This document shows, in pieces, positions 1 to 8,628 of a stretch of 64,000 nucleotides of DNA. This stretch comes from Piscibacillus sp052246295 (GTDB lineage: Bacteria; Bacillota; Bacilli; Bacillales; Alkalibacillaceae): NCBI GenBank assembly GCA_052246295.1, contig JBQQCO010000005.1; one strand, written 5' to 3'. The notes under the pieces are model-generated. The model saw nothing but the letters and a program-made list of their open reading frames with translations. It did no database searches and was not told the DNA's origin. Both the position numbers and the translations under genes were made by a program. The first letter of the stretch is position 1. Each line of letters begins with the position of its first letter.

Positions 1-851
1 CCGTTATGGTTGAGAATCAAATTATCAATTAGTCGTGCTTTCTGATAATAAATCGCAACCGCAATAATTATATCATGGTTTTTATCAATATCATCTAATA
101 AATTAGGGAATGATAAGCAATCCACATAGTCGACTTTACCTGTAGTGTGTTCATCTAAATAATTTTTAATAATTTCAATAACCTGGTGGCGTTCCCAGTT
201 GGGATTATTCAATATGTATTCTTGCCCCTTTAATAATGATTGGAAAATCTCAGAAGCCTCTGTTCGTTCTGAAGTAGTCAAATTTACATTTCTTGAACTT
301 AATGCTAACCCGTCCTTTTCTCTAACTGTTGAAACAGGATTTAATCGAATATCGAAATTTAAATCGTGGATTAACGCGTCCACTACGGCGACTTGCTGTG
401 CATCTTTTGAACCGAAATAGACTTGATCTGGTTGAACTATATTAAATAATTTAGTTAAAACCGTAACGACACCCTCAAAATGCCCAGGTCTAGAACTACC
501 ACATAAGACGTTCGTTCGCTTAACGACATTCATTTCGATGGAAAGCTCATTTGGATACATCTCATCTACCGAAGGATAGAACACGACATCTACTCCGTCA
601 TTAGTTAATATATTTTCATCTCTTAAAAAATCCCTTGGGTATTGTTCGAGATCTGAAGATTGATTAAATTGAAGTGGATTGACAAATACACTTACAGCGA
701 CAACATCATTATGTTTTTTAGCCTCTTTTATTAGTGCTCTATGCCCTTCGTGTAGGTAGCCCATCGTCGGTACAAAACCTAATGATTGTCCCTTTTCTTT
801 TACTGAGTAAATAAATTGTTTCATTTCAACAATTTTATCTATTACTTTCAT
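1..851 (-). CDS. panC: Pantothenate synthetase PanC, 3' end cut by window edge
   Basis: PanC joins pantoate and beta-alanine with ATP, the last step of pantothenate synthesis in the cytoplasm. I translated it by hand. The HxGH nucleotide-binding motif is at residues 34-37 (MGYLHEGH), GSKDAQQ near 147-153, and the KMSKS-like SSRN at 185-188. The 283 visible codons nearly equal the usual family length of about 280-285, so only the last few residues and the stop lie outside the window. The ATG overlaps the panB stop as ATGA, which indicates translational coupling. panD, the usual next gene, would lie off the left edge. Confidence 0.95.
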   Translation of the reverse strand, partial: MKVIDKIVEMKQFIYSVKEKGQSLGFVPTMGYLHEGHRALIKEAKKHNDVVAVSVFVNPLQFNQSSDLEQYPRDFLRDENILTNDGVDVVFYPSVDEMYPNELSIEMNVVKRTNVLCGSSRPGHFEGVVTVLTKLFNIVQPDQVYFGSKDAQQVAVVDALIHDLNFDIRLNPVSTVREKDGLALSSRNVNLTTSERTEASEIFQSLLKGQEYILNNPNWERHQVIEIIKNYLDEHTTGKVDYVDCLSFPNLLDDIDKNHDIIIAVAIYYQKARLIDNLILNHN

Positions 852-1684
852 TTCGTTCCTCCATATAATCCCTTGAGTGCACCTTCATCTATAGAATAAG
901 TATGTTCTTCCTTTGGAAATTCAGCTTCCTTAACTTCTTTGATATAAGAAGTTAAGGCTGAGTGAACCTGTTCATTCAAATTTGTGTATGGTTTCACAAA
1001 TTTAGCTAATCGTTCTACCCCATACTGTAATAAATCATGATAAACTAATACTTGTCCATCACAGAATTTACCAGCCCCAATGCCAATTGTCGGGATGTGA
1101 ACTTCTTCTGTTATGATCTTAGCTAATTTCTCTGGAACACACTCTAGCACTAATGCAATAGCACCTGCTTCTTCTAAAGCTTTTGCATCTTCAATTAATC
1201 GTTTTGCATCTTCATTTGTTTTCCCTTGAACCCGGTAGCCACCCATGACATTAACAGTTTGTGGTGTTAAACCTATATGAGCAACAACAGGAATACCTGC
1301 TTTTGTTAAAGCATTTACTTGTTCTAATACCTCTTGTCCACCCTCAAGTTTTAATGCTTGAGCTCCTGTCTCTTGAAATAATCTCTTAGCATTCTTCAAT
1401 GTGTCTTCTAACGAGATATTGAATGTCATAAAGGGCATGTCAACGACTGTAAATGTATTTGGTGCACCACGTTTAACTGCTTTACCATGATGAATCATAT
1501 CTTCAATCGTTACTGGAATGGTTGAATCATATCCTAAAACTACCATTCCAAGGCTATCTCCTACCAAAATCATATCAACTTCTGCTTGTTCACTTGCTTT
1601 AGCAGAAGGATAGTCATATGCAGTCATCATAGCAATCTTTTTTGACTCCTCTTTCAATTTTAAAAATGAACGATGCGTTTTCAT
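848..1684 (-). CDS. panB: 3-methyl-2-oxobutanoate hydroxymethyltransferase PanB
   Basis: PanB transfers a hydroxymethyl group from methylenetetrahydrofolate to ketoisovalerate to make ketopantoate. The 278 residues match the family length. The N-terminal MMTAYDYPSAKASE and VGDSLGMVVLGYDST segments carry metal and substrate contacts, and VAHIGLTPQ plus GIGAGKFCDGQVLVYHDLL are conserved TIM-barrel elements. A GAGAGGTG ribosome site precedes the ATG. It lies 11 bases after birA and overlaps panC, so it belongs to one long co-directional operon starting at ypjD. Confidence 0.97.
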   Translation of the reverse strand: MKTHRSFLKLKEESKKIAMMTAYDYPSAKASEQAEVDMILVGDSLGMVVLGYDSTIPVTIEDMIHHGKAVKRGAPNTFTVVDMPFMTFNISLEDTLKNAKRLFQETGAQALKLEGGQEVLEQVNALTKAGIPVVAHIGLTPQTVNVMGGYRVQGKTNEDAKRLIEDAKALEEAGAIALVLECVPEKLAKIITEEVHIPTIGIGAGKFCDGQVLVYHDLLQYGVERLAKFVKPYTNLNEQVHSALTSYIKEVKEAEFPKEEHTYSIDEGALKGLYGGTK

Positions 1685-1695
1685 CTAAACACCTC

Positions 1696-2667
1696 TCACC
1701 AAAGAATTTCAGCCGAATATAAGTGGTGGATCTGATTATCTTGGTCCATTACCATTAAGGCTCCATCTTCGTCTATTCCAAACACTTTAGCATCCCACTC
1801 GGACTGAGTTTTAATTGTTACCCATTCACCTAGTTTGTAAGCATAACTTTCCCACTTTTCTTTTATGGTGGAAAACCCATCTTCAATAAATAGATCAAAT
1901 TTAGATTCTAATTCATTTAACAAGTCTTTTAATACAATATTTAAATTAAAGAGCTGATCTGTTTCTATGTATAAAGAAGTTGCCTTATTCTTTTCGGATT
2001 CAAATAAATCTTGTTTCTCATGGTTCATGTTAATACCTATGCCGAGTATGATGTATTCAACAGCATCTTGTTCTGCTTGCATCTCAGTTAAAATACCTGC
2101 CAATTTTTTCCCGTTTATAAATAAATCATTTGGCCATTTGATTTTTATATCTATACCTCTTTTTGATAGATAATCAGCAATCCCAACAGCAGCTACTAAC
2201 GTCATTTGAGAAGCACGTTTAGGTTCCACACCTTCAGGCCTTAAAATTGAACTGAACCATAACCCCACTCCATCTTTTGACTCCCAATACCTACGCATAC
2301 GACCACGACCTTTAGTCTGTTCCTTAGCGACAACGACTGTTCCATGCTCTGCTCCTTCACGGGCAAGGTCATGAGCTACAATTTGAGTTGAGGTTACTTG
2401 CTCTTTATAGACTAGGTTTTGTCCTAGCCATTCGGTTTTTAAATTCCATCTAAGGGCTGTTTCTGATAAATCATGAGGAGTTTCTACAATTCGATAACCT
2501 TTATTAGTAACCCCTTCGATTTGATAACCTTCCTTTTTAAGGGCATTCATGTGTTTCCAAATAGCAGAACGAGAAACTTGTAATTCTTCCGAAAGTTGTT
2601 GGCCAGATATGTACGGCTGTTCATGATTTGATAGTAAATCAATTAACTTTTTTCTTGTACTTTCCAT
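1696..2667 (-). CDS. birA: Bifunctional biotin ligase / biotin operon repressor BirA
   Basis: BirA makes biotinyl-AMP, attaches biotin to acetyl-CoA carboxylase carrier protein, and represses biotin genes through an N-terminal winged helix. The helix-turn-helix covers about residues 18-62 (SGQQLSEELQVSRSAIWKHM). The ligase has the GRGRMRR adenylate loop at 120-126, KWPNDL at 177-182 and KKLAGIL at 187-193. At 323 residues it is the long, DNA-binding type. The start overlaps the end of cca by 25 bases, with GGGTGAGGGA just upstream. Confidence 0.96.
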   Translation of the reverse strand: MESTRKKLIDLLSNHEQPYISGQQLSEELQVSRSAIWKHMNALKKEGYQIEGVTNKGYRIVETPHDLSETALRWNLKTEWLGQNLVYKEQVTSTQIVAHDLAREGAEHGTVVVAKEQTKGRGRMRRYWESKDGVGLWFSSILRPEGVEPKRASQMTLVAAVGIADYLSKRGIDIKIKWPNDLFINGKKLAGILTEMQAEQDAVEYIILGIGINMNHEKQDLFESEKNKATSLYIETDQLFNLNIVLKDLLNELESKFDLFIEDGFSTIKEKWESYAYKLGEWVTIKTQSEWDAKVFGIDEDGALMVMDQDNQIHHLYSAEILW

Positions 2668-3848
2668 TCCCTCACCCTACTTTCAATCTCATGTCGATCG
2701 TTTCTAAGCTCACCTATTACAATCAATCTCTCTATTTCAGTTAAGAAGTTACCGATCCATTTGCCTTTCTTTACATGGTCAAACCATTGAAGAAGGTCTT
2801 GGCCAGAAATCACGATATCACTTCTAGACTTAATAGGGAGCATTAGATAACGTTTTTCAAGCTCTTCTATTGATGGTAATGGCGAGTCTAATAAGCAAAT
2901 AATTTGATATAAATCTTTCATTTGTTTACCTGATTTATATAAAACCCAATCTGATAGTCCTTGGTGCTTGTATAAATTATAGCACTCTACAATATGTATT
3001 GCTTGGCGTTTAATTTGATTGGATACTTTATACGTCTTTATCCATTTTTGTAATGATACCTCGTAATCTAATAAGTAAAATAGGGCAAACATAACGCCAG
3101 GATGGTTTAATGGTTGATTAAAGTCTATTTTCTTTAATTCGAAAAATAGCTTATTGTTTTCATTAAATATTGGTAAAGAACCGTACATTCCTGAATCATC
3201 GATGACTTTTAGAGCGGCATTTATATAAGGTTGAGTGAAAAGTTTCATCATTTCATCAGTAATTCGTTCCACCGATATTTTGTTAAGCAAATGATGTAGT
3301 TCTTTAATAGCATCCGTTGTATCCAAGTCCATATCAAAATTCAACTGACTGATAAAACGCACGCCACGAAGCATTCGTAACGGATCTTCCTCAAAACGTT
3401 CCTGTGGTGAACGAACCGTTCGAATTAATTGTCGTTCTAAATCCTTTTTACCCTCAAATGGATCTAAAATTTCTCCATGACGATTCATGGCTATGGCATT
3501 AATAGTAAAGTCTCTTCTACTTAAATCCAAATTAATATCTTTGACAAATGACACTTCACTCGGGTGACGGTAATCCTGATAATCGCTTTCTGTTCGATAG
3601 GTGGTGACTTCAAAGGATTCTCCATTATGTAAAACTAATACCGTACCATGTTCAATGCCGACTGGAACAGTTTTAGAGAACACTTGTTGAACCTCTTGTG
3701 GAGTCGCGTTTGTTGCAATATCAATATCACCTATTTGACGATTCACTAAATAGTCTCTTACAGCACCACCAACCAAATAACTTTCATATCCATGTGCTTC
3801 AAGCTGCTTCATAATAGGTTCTGCTTTTTGAAAAGGTTCTTTTAACAT
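2643..3848 (-). CDS. cca: CCA-adding tRNA nucleotidyltransferase
   Basis: This class II nucleotidyltransferase adds or repairs the 3' CCA of tRNAs without a nucleic acid template. The N-terminal head shows LVGGAVRDYL and the metal-binding GDIDIATN. The RRDFTINAIAMN, RFEEDPLRMLRGVRF and ERITDEM segments follow as neck and nucleotide-recognition motifs, and the tail is more variable. Of two possible starts nine bases apart I chose the ATG at 3848, because the upstream GTG lies within the AGGGTGGA ribosome site. The product has 401 residues, normal for Firmicutes. Confidence 0.95.
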   Translation of the reverse strand: MLKEPFQKAEPIMKQLEAHGYESYLVGGAVRDYLVNRQIGDIDIATNATPQEVQQVFSKTVPVGIEHGTVLVLHNGESFEVTTYRTESDYQDYRHPSEVSFVKDINLDLSRRDFTINAIAMNRHGEILDPFEGKKDLERQLIRTVRSPQERFEEDPLRMLRGVRFISQLNFDMDLDTTDAIKELHHLLNKISVERITDEMMKLFTQPYINAALKVIDDSGMYGSLPIFNENNKLFFELKKIDFNQPLNHPGVMFALFYLLDYEVSLQKWIKTYKVSNQIKRQAIHIVECYNLYKHQGLSDWVLYKSGKQMKDLYQIICLLDSPLPSIEELEKRYLMLPIKSRSDIVISGQDLLQWFDHVKKGKWIGNFLTEIERLIVIGELRNDRHEIESRVREWKVQEKS

Positions 3849-3863
3849 GATTTCCACCCTGCA

Positions 3864-4991
3864 TTAGCTATTTAATAACTGATCGTATATAGCCTCATAC
3901 TTCTTTACAATTAATTGAGAATTGAAATTATGAAAAGCATATTCTTTAGCATGTTTAGAAAAATCATTCCATAACTCATCGTTAGATAATAATCTAATCG
4001 CCTTACTTGAAATATCTTCTATGTTACCAACTTCGCATACATAACCATTTCTTCCATCTACTATAACTTCTGGTATTCCTCCAACATTTGTACCAATACA
4101 AGGAACCCCACTAATCATTGCTTCTAAAAGTACTAATCCAAAACTTTCTTTTTCTGAAAGCAAAAGTTTTAAATCACTTATATTCAATAAGTCATGTACG
4201 TTATCTTGTCTTCCAAGAAACAGAACATCTTGGTCCAATCCAAATTCTTGCACTAAATTCCTAATACGCAAATGTTCAGGGCCATCCCCAACTAGTAAAA
4301 GTTTAGCATCCATACGCTTCTTTACTTCATTAAAAACTCTCACAACGTCTTCTACACGTTTAACTTGCCTGAAGTTTGAAATATGTATTAACACTTTCTC
4401 ATGTTCACTGATCCCAAACTTATATTTCAAATCTTCTTCCGTTAATGTTGCTTCCTTCACAGGTTCAATAAAGTTATACACAACATTAATGGGTTTTTGG
4501 ACCTGAAATGCCTCTTCAGTTTGTTTCTTTAAACTTTTAGAAACAGCTGTCACTTCATCGGATTCTTCAATCGCATAACGAATCATATGTTTAAGATTAT
4601 TATCAACACCTAAAATTGTAATATCAGTTCCATGTAGAGTTGTCACAATTTTAACTTCACGTTCTGCCATTTGTTTGGCAAATATAGAACAAATCGCATG
4701 TGGTAAAGCATAATGCGCATGAATAATATCTAATTTTTCCCGATCAATAACTTCAGCTATTTTACTGGCTAAAGCTAAATCATATGGCGGATTCTTAAAA
4801 ACGGGATAATTTGAGACTTCTACTTCATGAAAGTAGATATTAGGATATAGTCTTTTTAGTCTAAACGGCATGGTCGTTGAAATGAAATGTACTTCATATT
4901 GTTGTTCTGCAAGTTGGATTCCTAGTTCTGTAGCAACAACACCAGAACCACCAACTGTTGGGTAACAAACAATACCTATCTTTTTACTCAT
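3864..4991 (-). CDS. bshA: N-acetyl-alpha-D-glucosaminyl L-malate synthase BshA
   Basis: BshA is the GT4-family glycosyltransferase that joins UDP-GlcNAc to L-malate, the first step of bacillithiol synthesis. Visible features are the N-terminal GGSGVVATELG glycine loop, HAHYALPHA, TLHGTDITILG and the donor-site segment KESFGLVLLEAMISG with its paired glutamates. Length (375) is typical. In B. subtilis bshB1 lies between mgsA and bshA; here bshA overlaps mgsA by eight bases and bshB1 is missing. The bacillithiol disulfide reductase gene bdr is also in this window, at 34626-35609. Confidence 0.95.
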   Translation of the reverse strand: MSKKIGIVCYPTVGGSGVVATELGIQLAEQQYEVHFISTTMPFRLKRLYPNIYFHEVEVSNYPVFKNPPYDLALASKIAEVIDREKLDIIHAHYALPHAICSIFAKQMAEREVKIVTTLHGTDITILGVDNNLKHMIRYAIEESDEVTAVSKSLKKQTEEAFQVQKPINVVYNFIEPVKEATLTEEDLKYKFGISEHEKVLIHISNFRQVKRVEDVVRVFNEVKKRMDAKLLLVGDGPEHLRIRNLVQEFGLDQDVLFLGRQDNVHDLLNISDLKLLLSEKESFGLVLLEAMISGVPCIGTNVGGIPEVIVDGRNGYVCEVGNIEDISSKAIRLLSNDELWNDFSKHAKEYAFHNFNSQLIVKKYEAIYDQLLNS

Positions 4992-5400
4992 CGTATCTTA
5001 CTCTCTTTTCTTTAATTGCACGCCAGTCTAACCAGCCACTTCCAAGTCCCCTTATTAAAATTTCAGCAGAGGCTTCATTTGTTGCTAATGGAACCTTATA
5101 CACATCACATAAACGTAGTAATGCTGAAACATCAGGCTCATGAGGTTGGGCTGTTAACGGATCTCTAAAGAATATAATCATATCCATCTCGTCATCAGCA
5201 ATTTTGGCGCCTATCTGTTGGTCTCCACCTAACGGACCACTTTGAAAACGATGAATGGTTAAACCTGTTTCATTAGCAATCATTTTTCCGGTCGTGCCAG
5301 TTGCAAATAAATCATGCTCGGTAAAAATATCCTTATAGGCTGTAATAAAATCTATTAAATCTTGCTTCTTTAGATCATGAGCAATGAGTGCAATATTCAA
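4984..5400 (-). CDS. mgsA: Methylglyoxal synthase MgsA
   Basis: MgsA converts dihydroxyacetone phosphate to methylglyoxal and phosphate, a bypass that relieves sugar-phosphate stress. GTTGKMI and GPLGGDQQIGA form the phosphate site. FRDPLTAQPHEPDV carries the catalytic aspartate and histidine region. I place the start at the TTG at 5400: AGGTG sits the right distance upstream, and the protein then begins MNIALIAHDLKK as in homologues. The GTG nine bases upstream is within the ribosome site. Product of 138 residues. The gene sits between dapB and bshA. Confidence 0.95.
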   Translation of the reverse strand: MNIALIAHDLKKQDLIDFITAYKDIFTEHDLFATGTTGKMIANETGLTIHRFQSGPLGGDQQIGAKIADDEMDMIIFFRDPLTAQPHEPDVSALLRLCDVYKVPLATNEASAEILIRGLGSGWLDWRAIKEKRVRYDE

Positions 5401-5412
5401 AATAAACACCTA

Positions 5413-6216
5413 CTATTCCATTAAATTTTCTAAACCGTATACAAAATGGTCAATCTTCATAACCTCTTCCACTGCAAATTTAACACCACTCATAAATGAT
5501 TGGCGATCAGTCGAATTATGATTAATCGTAAGGGTTTGTCCACTTTGACCAAATATGACTTCCTGTTGAGCTATGAACCCTGGTAATCTTATGCTATGGA
5601 TATGCATCCCATCTAACTCTGCACCTCTAGCACCATCCATCGTTTCATGTTCATCTGGATGACCTTGCTTTTGTGATGTTCTCACTTCCCTAATAAGTTG
5701 TGCTGTTTTAACAGCTGTACCTGAAGGAGCATCTAACTTTTCATCGTGGTGCTTTTCGATAATTTCAACATTAGGAAAGTATTTAGCTGCCATTTGAGAG
5801 AAACGCATCATTAATACTGCACCAATAGCGAAGTTCGGCGCAATTACGATTCCTGTTTGTTGACTGCTACTTAATTGCTTTAATTCTTCCAACTGTTCTT
5901 CAGAGAAACCTGAGGTCCCAATTACAGGTCTTATGTGATTATGTAAAGCTAATTTCGTATGTTTATATCCCGTTTCAGGGTTCGTTAAATCAATGAACAC
6001 ATCTGCATTCAATCGCTCGAATGCTTCTACTGCATCTGTATAAATTGGTGCATCTAAATTAGGTAATCCATCAACTTCTTTAATTGATTGCCCATTATGT
6101 TTACGGTCAATACAACCAACTAAATTAAAGTTCTCCGTATTCTCAATCATTTTAAGGGCTTCAGTTCCCATTTTCCCTCTTGGTCCTGCCAACATTACGT
6201 TAATCGTGTTAGTCAT
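5413..6216 (-). CDS. dapB: 4-hydroxy-tetrahydrodipicolinate reductase DapB
   Basis: DapB carries out the NAD(P)H-dependent reduction in the diaminopimelate/lysine pathway. It also leads toward dipicolinate-related intermediates used in spores. The dinucleotide loop is AGPRGKMG, and the catalytic and substrate segment is EKHHDEKLDAPSGTAVKTA. I chose the ATG at 6216: AAAGGAG lies eight bases upstream, whereas the ATG at 6222 would sit directly on the ribosome site. The product has 267 residues. It overlaps the ypjD stop by eight bases. Confidence 0.96.
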   Translation of the reverse strand: MTNTINVMLAGPRGKMGTEALKMIENTENFNLVGCIDRKHNGQSIKEVDGLPNLDAPIYTDAVEAFERLNADVFIDLTNPETGYKHTKLALHNHIRPVIGTSGFSEEQLEELKQLSSSQQTGIVIAPNFAIGAVLMMRFSQMAAKYFPNVEIIEKHHDEKLDAPSGTAVKTAQLIREVRTSQKQGHPDEHETMDGARGAELDGMHIHSIRLPGFIAQQEVIFGQSGQTLTINHNSTDRQSFMSGVKFAVEEVMKIDHFVYGLENLME

Positions 6217-6553
6217 TATCATTCTCCTTTTTCGTCCATCTATTTTGATCTCGCTGTTCAATTTTAGACATACTTATATCAAACGCTTCAGATAAATCAA
6301 TATTTAAAGAATTAGCAAATGTAATTAAAACAAAAAATAAATCACCTAATTCTTCTTCAATGAGTTTCTCGTTTTCAGAACTCTTCTTTGGTTTTTCTCC
6401 GTAATAATGGTTTACTTCTCTGGCTAATTCACCTAACTCTTCTGTTAGCCTTGCTGTCATAGCTAAGGGTGAAAAGTACCCCTCTTTAAATTGACTAATA
6501 AACTCATCAACACGTTTTTGCATTTGTTGAAGATCTTGTTTTGAATTTGTCAT
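6209..6553 (-). CDS. ypjD: MazG-like nucleotide pyrophosphohydrolase YpjD
   Basis: A small all-alpha NTP pyrophosphohydrolase of the MazG-like group, thought to hydrolyse non-canonical or stress-generated NTPs; the true substrate is not known. The EELGELAREV and EEELGDLFFVLITFAN helices supply the acidic metal ligands (ExxE ... ExxD). Start chosen at the ATG at 6553, with AAAGGTGA five bases upstream; the GTG at 6562 is part of that ribosome site. It is the first gene of the ypjD-dapB-mgsA-bshA-cca-birA-panBC cluster and divergent from ypjC. Confidence 0.9.
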   Translation of the reverse strand: MTNSKQDLQQMQKRVDEFISQFKEGYFSPLAMTARLTEELGELAREVNHYYGEKPKKSSENEKLIEEELGDLFFVLITFANSLNIDLSEAFDISMSKIEQRDQNRWTKKENDND

Positions 6554-6688
6554 GATAATCACCTTTCTAATTGCCTATCCTAATGGTAGCTAAATCCAAC
6601 TATTTTGACAAATCTTTTATTTTATATTGAACCAAAAATATCCATTGACTATAATATTTAAAGTGCTTTCTTTTTTAGGAGGGGTAAA

Positions 6689-7558
6689 ATGAAATATAAC
6701 ATTAAAGTTAAAAATACAATATTTATATTAATTGGGTCAGCTATATTTTCATTTGGAATTGTTAACTTTAATATGGAAAACAATTTAGCTGAAGGTGGAT
6801 TTACTGGTATCACCTTATTGTTGTACTTCATGTTTAATATGGATCCGGGTATTATGAACTTAGTATTAAATATACCAGTATTTTTTATTGGGTGGAGACT
6901 TTTAGGCATCACTACTTTTATTTACACAGTGATGGGGACCTTTGCTGTCTCAATTTTTTTATGGATTTTTCAAATTTTCCCTCTAGAATTTTCATTAAGA
7001 AATGATATGACATTAGCAGCTCTATTTGCAGGAACGTTTATTGGAGTAGGTCTTGGAATCATCTTCCGTTATGGTGGTACGACTGGTGGCGTTGATATTA
7101 TTGCGCGTCTCGTTCATAAATATGTTGGGTGGAGTATGGGACGTACAATGTTTTTATTTGATGCCATTGTTATTGTTTCTTCTATAATTTTATATTTAAA
7201 ACCAATACAAGGGATGTACACATTAGTGGCTGTATTCATCGCAGCACGTGTCATTGATTTTATCCAAGAAGGAGCTTATGCTGCTCGAGGAGCTATGATT
7301 ATATCAGGAAATAGTGATAGAATTTCTGCTCACATATTAAAGCATATGGATCGAGGCGTAACTGTTTTGCATGGTAGTGGAAGTTTTACTGGCGAGGAAC
7401 GTAATGTACTTTATTGTGTGGTAGGAAGAAATGAAATTGTTAAGCTAAAAGAAATTATTAATGAAATTGATCCTCATGCATTCGTAGCTGTAACATCAGT
7501 TCATGATGTGGTTGGCGAGGGCTTTACATTAGACGAGAACAAAAAACCGATTGCTTAA
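6689..7558 (+). CDS. ypjC: YitT/DUF2179 family membrane protein YpjC
   Basis: The order of features is a YitT-type membrane domain of about five hydrophobic segments over residues 8-200, then a soluble DUF2179 domain (about 205-285, DRGVTVLHGSGSFTGEERNVLYCVV). The transported substrate or role is unknown. It is one of few plus-strand genes. The 135-base gap to divergent ypjD must hold both promoters, but I found no convincing pair of boxes. AGGAGGGG precedes the ATG. It converges on the 7691-8374 protease gene, and a hairpin repeat lies between them. Confidence 0.88.
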   Translation: MKYNIKVKNTIFILIGSAIFSFGIVNFNMENNLAEGGFTGITLLLYFMFNMDPGIMNLVLNIPVFFIGWRLLGITTFIYTVMGTFAVSIFLWIFQIFPLEFSLRNDMTLAALFAGTFIGVGLGIIFRYGGTTGGVDIIARLVHKYVGWSMGRTMFLFDAIVIVSSIILYLKPIQGMYTLVAVFIAARVIDFIQEGAYAARGAMIISGNSDRISAHILKHMDRGVTVLHGSGSFTGEERNVLYCVVGRNEIVKLKEIINEIDPHAFVAVTSVHDVVGEGFTLDENKKPIA

Positions 7559-7582
7559 GATCAAGTTCACCGGTAAAGCGAA

Positions 7583-7690
7583 ACAATTTGACGAAGCAAT
7601 ATAATTGAAGCCGAATGTTAGGCGTAATTTAACTAACATTCGGCTTCTACTATGTTGAAACATATTTTCTATCCCTGGCTTTATTTTTAT
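7583..7690. repeat. Hairpin repeat element, copy 1 (partial)
   Basis: This is an intergenic element with a 15-bp perfect stem, GAAGCCGAATGTTAG at 7607-7621 and its complement at 7633-7647, closed by an 11-base loop. Flanking sequence (TTTGACGAAGC on the left, TATCCCTGGCTTT on the right) matches the reverse complement of a longer copy at 46017-46164. Only the right terminal repeat is preserved here; the left end stops shortly after the ypjC stop. The element ends directly at the stop of the minus-strand gene at 7691, so it can serve as a terminator for both convergent genes. Confidence 0.8.
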
Positions 7691-8374
7691 TTAATCATTG
7701 TTCATATTTAAAAATATGAATACAAAACGGAGTAACTCCATTACTGCAACAATGGCTGCTGCAACGTAAGTCAAGGCAGCTGCGTTTAACACTTTCTTCG
7801 TTTCAGTATGCTCATTACTTGTAATAATACCAGAGGAAACTAATTGATCCATAGCTCTGTTAGACGCATCAAATTCAACTGGTAATGTGACAAGTTGAAA
7901 TAATACAGCGAATGCCATGAATACTATACCTATACCTACCAAACCTGTTGCGCTAAAAATAATACCACCTATAATTAAGAAAATAGACAAGTTTGAACCA
8001 AGGTTAGCCACCGGCACTAGAGCATGTCTAAATCTTAAAAATGCATAATCCTGAGCATCTTGAATAGCATGTCCTACTTCGTGCGCTGCTATTGCTGCAG
8101 CTGCTTTTGAATGTTGATGATAGTTGTGTGAGGAGAGTCGAACAACTTTCTTTCTAGGATCGTAATGGTCACTTAAAAAACCCTTTGTCTCCTCTACATT
8201 CACATCAAATATTCCATTTTCCTGAAGAATTCTTCTAGCTACATCTGCACCTGACATACCTGAAGAGTTAGGCACTTTCATGTATTTTTTATAAGTATTC
8301 TTTACTTTACTTTGGGCCCATAAAGGTAAAATTAAAAGTATCGCAAAGTATATGAGAAAAGTTCCCATCCCCAT
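7691..8374 (-). CDS. YugP-type membrane zinc metallopeptidase
   Basis: A neutral zinc metallopeptidase of the YugP family. The HEVGH zinc motif is near residues 95-99, in AAAAIAAHEVGHAIQDA. There is one hydrophobic segment at the N-terminus and several more after residue 120, so the catalytic part is membrane-tethered. The length of 227 residues fits the family. The substrate is unknown. The gene is inserted between ypjC and the ypjB/ypjA region, where B. subtilis has none, so it may be an addition or a relocation of yugP. Confidence 0.88.
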   Translation of the reverse strand: MGMGTFLIYFAILLILPLWAQSKVKNTYKKYMKVPNSSGMSGADVARRILQENGIFDVNVEETKGFLSDHYDPRKKVVRLSSHNYHQHSKAAAAIAAHEVGHAIQDAQDYAFLRFRHALVPVANLGSNLSIFLIIGGIIFSATGLVGIGIVFMAFAVLFQLVTLPVEFDASNRAMDQLVSSGIITSNEHTETKKVLNAAALTYVAAAIVAVMELLRFVFIFLNMNND

Positions 8375-8412
8375 AGTGTCATTCCTCCATTTCTGTTTCT
8401 ATATAGTTAATT

Positions 8413-8592
8413 TTATTCATTTCTTTGATTTTTATCAATAAAATTGCTTCCATTTTCATAGTGATGGTAACGTTTCCAAGCGACATAGCTTAAAGTAGTT
8501 AATACACTTCCAAATACAATCAAAACTGTCATAAATAAACTACTTATGGACGAATGGTTCAATACAATCATCATATCTAAGATATTAAACAT
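8413..8592 (-). CDS. Short membrane protein, possible remnant of ypjB
   Basis: This small protein of 59 residues starts at the ATG at 8592 (TGGAG seven bases upstream). It has one hydrophobic segment (about residues 20-38) followed by SYVAWKRYHHYENG and a charged tail. Its position next to ypjA is where B. subtilis keeps ypjB, a much longer sporulation protein that, as I remember it, ends in a membrane segment followed by a similar aromatic/basic motif. I infer a ypjB reduced to its C-terminal anchor. A proper ribosome site argues that it is still translated. An unrelated small protein is possible. Confidence 0.5.
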   Translation of the reverse strand: MFNILDMMIVLNHSSISSLFMTVLIVFGSVLTTLSYVAWKRYHHYENGSNFIDKNQRNE

Positions 8593-8628
8593 ATTTAACA
8601 CTCCACAAGCTTTTTTATATTATATGAC

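Noticed and set aside
199..420. Plus-strand 73-residue frame
   Set aside because: It lies opposite panC, whose motifs are all intact on the minus strand.
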